Positions 8,173 to 14,941 of a DNA stretch of 16,114 nucleotides are shown piece by piece. Source of the DNA: Patescibacteria group bacterium. Its GTDB lineage: Bacteria > Patescibacteriota > Gracilibacteria > UBA1369 > LOWO2-01-FULL-3. Under the pieces are notes generated by a model. It was not told the DNA's origin, searched no databases, and was given only the letters and a program-made list of their open reading frames with translations. The translations under genes and the position numbers were made by a program. The stretch spans positions 1 through 16,114 of the forward strand of contig JAHIRL010000108.1 of NCBI GenBank assembly GCA_018818755.1, written 5' to 3'. Numbering within the stretch: position 1 is the first letter of the stretch; each line of letters opens with the position of its first letter.

Positions 8173-8448
8173 ATGACAAAACAAGATCTAGTAGCCGGTG
8201 CCGCTCAAGCTGCAGGAGTAACTAAAAAAGCTGCTGCTGAAGTTCTTGAAGCTGTACTAGGTATGGTTACAAAAAGCCTTAAAAAAGGTGAAAATGTAAC
8301 AATCACAGGTTTCGGTACTTTCCGCGTTTCTAAAAGAGCCGCTAGGACTGGTGTGAACCCACGAAACCCAAGTGAGAAAATCAAGATCCCTGCTATGAAG
8401 CTTCCTGCTTTCAAAGCTGGAAAATCTCTAAAAGATGCTGTTAGATAG
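8173..8448 (+). CDS. hup: DNA-binding protein HU
   Basis: A 91-residue nucleoid protein of the HU/IHF family that bends and compacts DNA as a dimer. Features in order: helical N-terminus MTKQDLVAGAAQAAGVTKKA, the turn GFGTF at 46-50, and the DNA-clasping beta arm RTGVNPRNPSEKI at 58-70 with the intercalating proline at 66 in RNP. The C-terminal helix contains FKAGKSLKDAV. Length and motifs are canonical. The composition differs from all neighbours: it is rich in GCT and GGT codons and lacks the C-over-G skew, as expected for a highly expressed gene under codon selection. It has its own promoter (8077-8104) and terminator, so it is monocistronic. The ATG at 8173 has no Shine-Dalgarno sequence. 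Confidence 0.97.
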   Translation: MTKQDLVAGAAQAAGVTKKAAAEVLEAVLGMVTKSLKKGENVTITGFGTFRVSKRAARTGVNPRNPSEKIKIPAMKLPAFKAGKSLKDAVR

Positions 8449-8470
8449 TTTCTATCCAGCAGTTTTTTAA

Positions 8471-8502
8471 AAAGGGCCCGCCGCAAGGTGGGTCTTTTTT
8501 TT
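8471..8502. terminator. Bidirectional intrinsic terminator between hup and the repeat-protein gene
   Basis: The stem GGCCCGCC (8475-8482) pairs with GGTGGGTC (8487-8494), including two G-U pairs, around a GCAA tetraloop. Eight T follow (8495-8502). Reading the minus strand, the same stem is followed by five T, so it also serves the convergent gene, whose TAA (8501-8503) sits at its edge. Confidence 0.85.
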
Positions 8503-10189
8503 AAACACGCAGTTTGCGCCTCACATAGGATTCCCGATATTTTTTTGAAAAATGCGGCAAAATTTTCTCCTGAAAAAATGTATCCGCTCCCCTCGGCTCT
8601 ATATAAGTATGCCAATAATAACAAAAACTTCTCCCAACCTGGGCACCTTCTTCATCTTCCCAACCTACAAGACTTCCCAAGCCCCAGACATAACTTCTCC
8701 CCACCCCCAATTTCTTTGGAAGCCCCTGAAGAATCTTCGCAATCCCTTTCCAATTTTCACAAAGAATAAGTTCCTCCCAATTATGGGGACATGGAAGTGA
8801 TAATTCATAATTATTTTGCCACTCCTGAGGAAGACAAGACAGCACATTCTCCTTCAAAAAAGAGCTTGAATCAAGCTTCTCCAGACTATTACACCAGTGC
8901 CAAAAACTATGACCAATCGGCTTTCTGTCCTCATCTGTCCAATTTTTCATGCTAGCCCACCACCATTTACTCTTTGCTGGATCCATTTTTTTGTTTGGAA
9001 GTTCCCGAAGAATCCTCGCAATCCCTTGCCAATTCCCACACGAGGCAAGCTCCTCCCAATTATGCGGGCATTTACCCTGCAATTCGTAATTATCCTGCAA
9101 TTTCTTAGAAAAATGAGGAAAAATCTTCTCCTTAAAAAATGCGTCCTGCCCCTTCTCCTCTACATACCTAAACCAATAATGATAAAAACTGCTTCCAATC
9201 CTGTTTCCAGGTTCATCTTCCCAATTTATAAGACTTCCCACCCCCCATTTCCGAGCCCTTATTCCCCCCGATTTATTTGGTAGTTCTTCAAGAATTTTCG
9301 CAACTGCTTCCCAATTTTCACACCCAACAAGCTTTTCCCAATCATAAGGACAAAGACATTGATCCCGATCTTCATAATTATCCTGCAACTCCTTAGAAAA
9401 ATGAGGCAGAACTTTCTCCCGAAAAATCAAATCCTGCCCTTTCTCCTCTACAAAATTAAACCAATAAATACGGAAACTTCTTCCAACCATATTCCCAACT
9501 TTATCTTTCCAATTTACAAGACTTCCCATTGCCCATTTTCCGGCTTTTGACCTCCTCGATTTGTTTGGCAATTCCTCAAGAATCCTCGCAACCCCCTCCC
9601 AATCTTCACAAGAAACCAACTCATCCCAATTACACCTACATTTATATTTTTCCTGATACTCCGGCAAAATATGCGGCAAAATCTTCTCCCGAAAAACCGA
9701 ATCCTGCCCCTTAGGCTCGACATTATTGCGCCAAAAAGCATTAAGGCGTTTCCCAGCAGGATTACTTTTTCCATCAATCTCAGTAAACGCCCCCAAACTC
9801 CACATACCTTTAGAATTAAGAAAGTTTGCGCCTACATTCTCGTTAATCCATTCAATAATTTCCTTAATATAATCTTCATATAAAATAAAAGTAATTTCCA
9901 CACAAATCTGCTTTCTTAAGTCCACCACTTCTTCCTGAAATTGTTCATTTCCATCAAGACTATCAGCCACCTCCTCGGCAGGACTCAAGCACCTTCTTAC
10001 CATAACATTTCTCGACACCACCATCTCGGGCAAAAGCCCCAGAATTTTCTTTGCCTCTTCCCGAATCCGCCCACTAACCACATCTAAATTTTCTGAACTT
10101 TGGCAAAATTGCTCAATACATCTATCAATTGAGCCAATCAGATCTTCTCTTTCTACGGGAGTATAATGTGGTGATAACAAATTGCGCAT
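8501..10189 (-). CDS. Protein of unknown function made of about five tandem Trp/Cys-containing repeats
   Basis: A 562-residue protein that I do not recognise. Residues 1-95 look helical. The rest is tandem units of about 94 residues: R2 184-277, R3 278-373, R4 374-466 and R5 467-562, plus a diverged first unit at about 96-183. Each unit starts with Cys, then an amphipathic part of the form WEEL..CENW..IAKIL.ELP. A short variable Lys/Arg loop follows, then W..GSL.NWEDE.G, IG.SF..YW..YVEEKG, and finally FF.EKILPHFS...Q.NY. Invariant or nearly so are the aromatic residues, a G.SF step, and a Cys pair 10 or 12 residues apart. R4 is the most degenerate in its second half. There is no signal peptide or membrane segment, so it is probably cytoplasmic. 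Start ATG at 10189. The gene is divergent from the helical protein at 10292 and shares the hup terminator. A repeated nucleic-acid or protein binding module is a guess from the architecture only. Confidence 0.88.
   Translation of the reverse strand: MRNLLSPHYTPVEREDLIGSIDRCIEQFCQSSENLDVVSGRIREEAKKILGLLPEMVVSRNVMVRRCLSPAEEVADSLDGNEQFQEEVVDLRKQICVEITFILYEDYIKEIIEWINENVGANFLNSKGMWSLGAFTEIDGKSNPAGKRLNAFWRNNVEPKGQDSVFREKILPHILPEYQEKYKCRCNWDELVSCEDWEGVARILEELPNKSRRSKAGKWAMGSLVNWKDKVGNMVGRSFRIYWFNFVEEKGQDLIFREKVLPHFSKELQDNYEDRDQCLCPYDWEKLVGCENWEAVAKILEELPNKSGGIRARKWGVGSLINWEDEPGNRIGSSFYHYWFRYVEEKGQDAFFKEKIFPHFSKKLQDNYELQGKCPHNWEELASCGNWQGIARILRELPNKKMDPAKSKWWWASMKNWTDEDRKPIGHSFWHWCNSLEKLDSSSFLKENVLSCLPQEWQNNYELSLPCPHNWEELILCENWKGIAKILQGLPKKLGVGRSYVWGLGSLVGWEDEEGAQVGRSFCYYWHTYIEPRGADTFFQEKILPHFSKKYRESYVRRKLRV
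8504..9904 (-). repeat. In-frame tandem repeat array, units of about 280-290 bp
   Basis: DNA-level units encoding the protein repeats: R5 8504-8791, R4 8792-9070, R3 9071-9358, R2 9359-9640 and the diverged R1 at about 9641-9904. The similarity is also visible in nucleotides. For example, tracts like AAGAATCCTCGCAA recur near 9014 and 9579, and CTCCTCCCAATTATG-like tracts recur near 8771 and 9049. The last four units are closest, suggesting fairly recent internal duplication. Confidence 0.8.
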
Positions 10190-10255
10190 GGTTATTTTGG
10201 TTTGTCAAATTAGCAGAAAAATACCGTCCTGTCCACCAATTTAAGCACTCCGCCC

Positions 10256-10282
10256 TTGAGCCTCCACGAAAAACCCGATAAA
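10256..10282 (+). promoter_or_regulatory. Weak candidate promoter just before the helical-protein gene
   Basis: TTGAGC at 10256-10261 and GATAAA at 10277-10282 are separated by 15 bases, each 4 of 6 to consensus. The inferred start site would fall within a few bases of the ATG at 10292, so the mRNA would be leaderless or nearly so. The local string ATAAATTTAG resembles TATAAATTAG before pheS. Confidence 0.3.
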
Positions 10283-10291
10283 TTTAGGCCA

Positions 10292-11224
10292 ATGGAAACC
10301 CCCACCGCACAACCGGAAGAATTATACAAAAAACTTGGCTTACCCTTCCCTCATGTTCCCTATTCCCAAAAAACCATAGAATCCGCCTTTTCCGAAAAAG
10401 CCATCGCGCTAATAAACTCCGCAAACGAGAACAACAAGTCCGAAACAGTCACCCAAATAGACACCCTCAAAACAACCTACAAAATCATCTTCGAAACCAG
10501 AGAACAAATAGAAGAAAACTCCGAATATACCCCCACCTTTCCCACCGCCTACAAAATCATCTCAAAATACCTCAACTCAGCCGACACCTTTGATCTTCTG
10601 ATAAAAGAACTTTTTAGCGACTCCAATTTAACATACGCAAAAATAGACGAATACCTTCAAAGACACATCCAGGAGCCCGATCAACTGGAACAATTGCTAG
10701 GAATCCTCGAAGAAAAACTTGATGATAAATACGAACAAAAAGCATATAGCCAACTTTTCGACCTCGGCATTCAGGCCTTAAACAACAAAGACGAAAAGAA
10801 AAAGCCAATTCCCTCCGCAAAAGCCCTAATAACACACATCATACGATTAAGCTCAGACACCCCTCTCAAAGACAGCCTCCTCAAACTGGAGCTAATCTCC
10901 ACCGCCTTCGAAATCTCGACAGAAGAAGCCAAAGAACAAATCATAAAAGCCGAAGTAATAAAAATAGAAAAAACAACAAACAACACCAATTTCCCCGTCT
11001 TCATACAAGGAATAAAGGAAATACAAACCCTTGCAGGAAATGAACCCTACACAAGCGAAGCAATTGGGCGACTAGTACTTCGCCGATTTTCTCTCCTCTC
11101 CCAGAAACTAGAAAATTCACCATATTCCATGGAAACAATCCAAGAAATACTATCGCTGGAATATTTATCCGGAATCAAAAACCCCCACCGCAAACCCTGG
11201 ATTACAGAATCTCCGGAAAAATAA
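10292..11224 (+). CDS. Helical protein of unknown function with a J-domain-like N-terminus
   Basis: A 310-residue soluble protein with no signal peptide or membrane segment; I do not recognise a family. Residues 10-78 have the layout of a J-domain: an ELYKKLGL opening, then helix TIESAFSEKAIALI, then a long helix QIDTLKTTYKIIFETREQIE ending near Tyr79. The HPD tripeptide that stimulates Hsp70 is absent (INSANENN lies there), so classical DnaJ function is unlikely. The remainder (about 85-310) is predicted helical and rich in Lys, Glu, Leu and Ile, for example LLGILEEKLDDKYEQKAYSQ. The start is taken as ATG 10292. A TTG at 10256 would add 12 residues, but it coincides with a candidate -35 box. 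It is divergent from the tandem-repeat gene with 102 bases between starts, so the two could share control. A terminator follows at 11235. Confidence 0.8.
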   Translation: METPTAQPEELYKKLGLPFPHVPYSQKTIESAFSEKAIALINSANENNKSETVTQIDTLKTTYKIIFETREQIEENSEYTPTFPTAYKIISKYLNSADTFDLLIKELFSDSNLTYAKIDEYLQRHIQEPDQLEQLLGILEEKLDDKYEQKAYSQLFDLGIQALNNKDEKKKPIPSAKALITHIIRLSSDTPLKDSLLKLELISTAFEISTEEAKEQIIKAEVIKIEKTTNNTNFPVFIQGIKEIQTLAGNEPYTSEAIGRLVLRRFSLLSQKLENSPYSMETIQEILSLEYLSGIKNPHRKPWITESPEK

Positions 11225-11234
11225 TCCCAACTCA

Positions 11235-11255
11235 AAAAATCCCCGGGGATTTTTC
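11235..11255. terminator. Probable intrinsic terminator after the helical-protein gene
   Basis: A perfect 20-base palindrome (AAAAATCCCC with its complement, 11235-11254) begins 10 bases after the TAA. It folds to an 8-bp stem with a CCGG loop and ends in five T. Because it is symmetric it could act in both directions. The stem is A/T-rich at its base, so strength is uncertain. Confidence 0.6.
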
Positions 11256-11319
11256 TAAAGTTTTTACCCAGCAAAAGCCATTCTTGCATTTTTCACAAGA
11301 TGTTCTCAAACACATTTCT

Positions 11320-11350
11320 CCGATCTGCCATGCAATAACATCGGTTTTTT
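11320..11350 (+). terminator. Hairpin plus T-tract upstream of pheS (terminator or attenuator)
   Basis: CCGAT (11320-11324) pairs with ATCGG (11340-11344), and the loop can form a small TGC/GCA inner stem. Six T follow (11345-11350). A 12-codon frame, ATG TTC TCA ... CAA TAA (11300-11338, MFSNTFLRSAMQ), runs through the hairpin and has two Phe codons. This could be an attenuator of pheST, but a candidate promoter lies downstream at 11412-11438. A second terminator for the upstream gene is therefore equally possible. Confidence 0.35.
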
Positions 11351-11411
11351 GAAAAATTCCGCCCACACTCCCTACCCCCAAAATTTTTACTTTTCGCACA
11401 TTCACAAACAC

Positions 11412-11438
11412 TTGCCCCTCCCCCCAAAAACCTATAAA
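11412..11438 (+). promoter_or_regulatory. Candidate promoter of pheST
   Basis: TTGCCC (11412-11417) and TATAAA (11433-11438) are separated by 15 bases. The inferred start site is near 11445, giving a leader of about 16 bases with no Shine-Dalgarno sequence before ATG 11461. Confidence 0.45.
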
Positions 11439-11460
11439 TTAGCCGCAACGAACACCAACA

Positions 11461-12501
11461 ATGAAAGACAAATTAAAAAAACTCGAAGCCACGGCTCTCC
11501 CCGCAATCGATAAGGCCAAAACGCCCCAGCAATTGCAGGAACTTAGCGTAAAATACCTAGGAAGAAAAGGCGAATTAACCGCCATCCTCCGCACCCTCAA
11601 AGATTTGCCCGCGGACAAAAAGCCCGAAGCCGGACAACTATCAAACAAAACCAAGCAAGCCCTGGAAGCAGCCTTCAGCAAAAAAGAACAAGAACTCTCC
11701 ACTGCAGCCGTCGACCAAGAACTAAAAAAAGACTTTTTCGATACAACCCTTCCCGGAAAAACTCCGCCCCAAGGCCACATTCACCCCCTTTCCCAGCTCC
11801 AGGAAGAAATTGAACAAATTTTCAGCAAAATGGGCTTCGCCATCATGGACGGACCGGAAGTGGAAGCCGAATACTACAACTTCGAAGGACTAAACATCCC
11901 AAAAGATCACCCCGCCCGCGACATGCAGGACACATTTTTCATAGATAAAGAAGATCATAAAAAATTCGGCCGCCTTGTGCTAAGAACTCACACTTCGCCC
12001 GTACAAGTGCGAACAATGGAAAAATACGGCGCACCACTACGCATAATCGTTCCCGGCCGCACCTTCCGCTACGAAGCCACCGACGCCAGCCACGACACCA
12101 CCTTCTATCAAGTAGAAGGCCTACTTATAGATAAAGACATCTCCCTCGCCCACTTAAAAGGAGTGATGGCAGAAATGCTCGGCGCAGTCTTTGGCAAACC
12201 TGTCACAGTCCGCTTCCGCCCCGGCTACTTCCCTTTTGTGGAGCCCGGATTGGAAGTCGATTTTTCCTGCCTACTCTGCGACGGCAAAGGCTGCAAAGTT
12301 TGCAAAGGACTTGGTTGGGTGGAATTTATGGGAGCCGGCATGGTTCACGAAAATGTGCTTAAAGCCGGAGGAATAGACTCAAAAGAATACCAAGGTTGGG
12401 CTTTTGGATTTGGCCTCACCCGCTTAGCAATGATGCGTCACAAAATTACCGACATTCGCCTGCTTTCCAATGGCGACACTAGATTTATTAATCAATTCTA
12501 A
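11461..12501 (+). CDS. pheS: Phenylalanine--tRNA ligase alpha subunit
   Basis: The 346-residue catalytic subunit of the alpha2-beta2 enzyme that charges tRNA-Phe. The N-terminal coiled coil that contacts tRNA spans about residues 1-90. The class II core follows, with the motif at 177-180 (HTSP), motif 2 GRTFRYE at 199-205 continuing to FYQVEG, and motif 3 GFGLTRLAMM at 316-325. A CxxC-x4-CxxC cluster (Cys270/273/278/281) precedes GWVEFMGAGMVHENVL, as in many bacterial PheS proteins such as the Bacillus form. Two residues differ from the usual pattern: Thr320 replaces the common Glu of the G.GxER motif, and Glu297 replaces Pro in MVHPNVL. Its TAA overlaps the pheT ATG by one base (TAATG), so the two are coupled. 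The protein starts with the usual short Lys-rich helix at ATG 11461. Confidence 0.97.
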   Translation: MKDKLKKLEATALPAIDKAKTPQQLQELSVKYLGRKGELTAILRTLKDLPADKKPEAGQLSNKTKQALEAAFSKKEQELSTAAVDQELKKDFFDTTLPGKTPPQGHIHPLSQLQEEIEQIFSKMGFAIMDGPEVEAEYYNFEGLNIPKDHPARDMQDTFFIDKEDHKKFGRLVLRTHTSPVQVRTMEKYGAPLRIIVPGRTFRYEATDASHDTTFYQVEGLLIDKDISLAHLKGVMAEMLGAVFGKPVTVRFRPGYFPFVEPGLEVDFSCLLCDGKGCKVCKGLGWVEFMGAGMVHENVLKAGGIDSKEYQGWAFGFGLTRLAMMRHKITDIRLLSNGDTRFINQF

Positions 12502-14912
12502 TGTTCGTTTCTCTAAACTGGATCAAAGATTTCGTAGATTTACCGGCAAAGACCAAGCCGCAAGAACTGGCCGATGCCCTAACAATAAAGACTGCCGAAG
12601 TGGAAGGTGTGCTTGATCAAGCCAAAAATTTTGAAAACATTGTAACCGGGCAAGTTGTAAGCTTAAATCCACACCCAAATGCTGATAAATTAAAGATCGC
12701 CCAAACCTCCATCGGCAAAGAAACTGTTCAAATTGTTTGCGGAGGCGAGAATTTAAAAGAAGGAATGTATGTTGCTGTTGCCAAAATCGGCGCAAAAGTT
12801 CGCTGGCATGGAGAAGGAGATTTGGTAACAATGGAAAAAGCCAAAATTAGAGGAGAAGAAAGCTACGGAATGATCTGCGCCAGCAACGAAATCGGCCTGG
12901 ACAACCCCGAAGAAGGCCCCAGAGACATCGCCGACCTCTCAGCTCTAAAACCGCAACCCGGTACACCCTTGGCACAGCTTCTTAAAAAAGACGACTTCAT
13001 CCTCGAATTCGACAACAAAACCCTCACAAATCGCCCCGACCTCTGGGGACACTATGGCATCGCCCGTGAAGTTGCCGCCATTTCTGGAGGAAAATTTACC
13101 GAACACGCGCCGCAGGTGCGAATGCCCGAAAAAGGTCAAAAAGTAGATGTACGCGTTGAAAATCACGATCTTTGCCCACGATATTGCGGACTTATCATTG
13201 AAGGAATAACCGTAGAACAGTCTCCGGATTGGATGAAAGAACGCCTAAGAGCCACTGGACACGGAACCCACAACAACATTGTAGACATCACAAATTACAT
13301 AATGACCGAACTTGGCCAGCCAATGCACGCCTTCGATCAAAAAAACATTGAAGGAGGAATTGTAGTACGCACAGCCAAAAAAGGTGAAAAAATCACCACC
13401 CTGGACGGCAAAGACCACAATCTCAAAGAAGACATGCTGGTAATTGCCGACCACAAAAGACCGGTAGCAGTAGCCGGTGTTATGGGAGGAGAAAATAGCG
13501 AAATCAACGAAAAAACAACAACAATAATTCTGGAAGCCGCCAACTTCAACGCCGCTTCAGTCCGCCGAACCTCAACAACACTCGGCATCCGCACCGATTC
13601 CGTTCAAAGATTCGAAAAATCCCTGGATCCTTTCCTCCCGCTCCTCGCAATGCAAAGAGCCGCGCAATTGGTCCTTGAACTTTGCCCCAATGCCAAAATA
13701 ACAGGCCCAATCACAGACATTAAAAAATTCAACGAAAAACCGCTAGTGCTCTCGCTCGACATCAAAAAAGCCAAATCAAAAATCGGAGTAGATATTGCCG
13801 ACAAAGAAATAGAGAAAATTCTAAAGGCCCTGGATTTCAAAGTAGAAACTCATCCCGAAATTTGGAAGGTAACCGTTCCAAGCCACAGATCCAGCAAAGA
13901 TGTTACGATAGAAGATGATTTGGTAGAAGAAATCGTCCGCATCTACGGCTACGACAACATCCCCGCTATCCTCCCCTCCCTACCAACAAAGCTCCCCTTA
14001 GAAAACGCCGAACGCTTCAAAAAACACCGAGTGCGTGAACTTCTCTCATACTCCCTCGGATTTTCCGAGGCCTACAATTACTCCTTCTACGGAGAAAAAG
14101 ATCTCAAAAACTGTTTAATGAAAGAAACCGGCCACATCAAACTCTTAAACTACCTTTCCGAAGATCAAACCCACCTGCGCACAACTCTAATTCCAAACAT
14201 CCTAAAAAACACCCAGGAAAATCTAAAATACGCCCCCGAACTTCGCCTATACGAAATCGGCCGCAGCTACAAAGAGATCGGCGAATTTATGCCACTTGAG
14301 GAAAAACTTATCAGCGGCGTAATCGCAAAAAAAGGGCGCACAGATAATCCCTTCTACGAAGCCAAAGGAGTCGTGGAAGCCTATCTCAAAAAATTCAATA
14401 TTAGCGCCAACCAGGCACCCGAAGTAGAAAACACCCCGTACGCTCATCCCATAAAATGTCTGAGCTATCTAGCAAAAAACGGCGAAACCCTCGCCAAAAT
14501 CTTCATGATTCACCCCCAGGTTTCCAAAAACTACGACCTCGATAAATATTCAGTAGCCCTATTCGAAATAAATTTCACCCAAGCCCAAAAATTCGAAGAA
14601 GAACAAGCCAAATACCAGGAAACTCCCCGATTCCCAAGCATAGAGCTGGACATCTCCGTCCTAATCCCCCGCAACACCGAAAACGCCACTCTAAAAGACG
14701 CCATAAACAAAGCAAACACCCACTTAATTCAAAGTATCCAACTTTTCGATATCTACCAGGGAGAAAACATCGGCCCGGACAAAAAAGCCATGGCCTACAA
14801 AGTCACTCTCCAAGCCAAAGATCGCACCCTCACCGACGAAGAAATGACTCAAGTTCAACAAAAAATCTTCAAAAACTTAGAAGCCCTCGGAGGAGAAATT
14901 CGCGGCAAATAG
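12501..14912 (+). CDS. pheT: Phenylalanine--tRNA ligase beta subunit
   Basis: The 803-residue tRNA-binding and editing subunit, partner of PheS. Domains in order: N-terminal helical part with the EMAP/OB-type tRNA-binding domain (about 40-155, NIVTGQVVSLNPHPNADKLK); the B1 linker NRPDLWGHYGIAREVAAISG (177-196); the B3/B4 editing domain (about 215-385, with MTELGQPMHAFD and VAGVMGGENSEI); the B5 domain (about 410-480); the catalytic-like core (IEDDLVEEIVRIYGYDNIP); and the C-terminal ferredoxin-like anticodon-binding domain (about 710-803, from RFPSIELDISVLIP to the end). Length and order are normal. The ATG at 12501 shares its A with the pheS stop codon. The PAS-domain gene starts 29 bases after the TAG with no terminator between. 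Confidence 0.97.
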   Translation: MFVSLNWIKDFVDLPAKTKPQELADALTIKTAEVEGVLDQAKNFENIVTGQVVSLNPHPNADKLKIAQTSIGKETVQIVCGGENLKEGMYVAVAKIGAKVRWHGEGDLVTMEKAKIRGEESYGMICASNEIGLDNPEEGPRDIADLSALKPQPGTPLAQLLKKDDFILEFDNKTLTNRPDLWGHYGIAREVAAISGGKFTEHAPQVRMPEKGQKVDVRVENHDLCPRYCGLIIEGITVEQSPDWMKERLRATGHGTHNNIVDITNYIMTELGQPMHAFDQKNIEGGIVVRTAKKGEKITTLDGKDHNLKEDMLVIADHKRPVAVAGVMGGENSEINEKTTTIILEAANFNAASVRRTSTTLGIRTDSVQRFEKSLDPFLPLLAMQRAAQLVLELCPNAKITGPITDIKKFNEKPLVLSLDIKKAKSKIGVDIADKEIEKILKALDFKVETHPEIWKVTVPSHRSSKDVTIEDDLVEEIVRIYGYDNIPAILPSLPTKLPLENAERFKKHRVRELLSYSLGFSEAYNYSFYGEKDLKNCLMKETGHIKLLNYLSEDQTHLRTTLIPNILKNTQENLKYAPELRLYEIGRSYKEIGEFMPLEEKLISGVIAKKGRTDNPFYEAKGVVEAYLKKFNISANQAPEVENTPYAHPIKCLSYLAKNGETLAKIFMIHPQVSKNYDLDKYSVALFEINFTQAQKFEEEQAKYQETPRFPSIELDISVLIPRNTENATLKDAINKANTHLIQSIQLFDIYQGENIGPDKKAMAYKVTLQAKDRTLTDEEMTQVQQKIFKNLEALGGEIRGK

Positions 14913-14941
14913 ATTTGACAAAACAGAAGAAAATTGCAATT

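Noticed and set aside
8504..9640. CRISPR or noncoding repeat array
   Set aside because: Units are about 285 bp, diverged and in one open frame; there are no short identical repeats with unique spacers.
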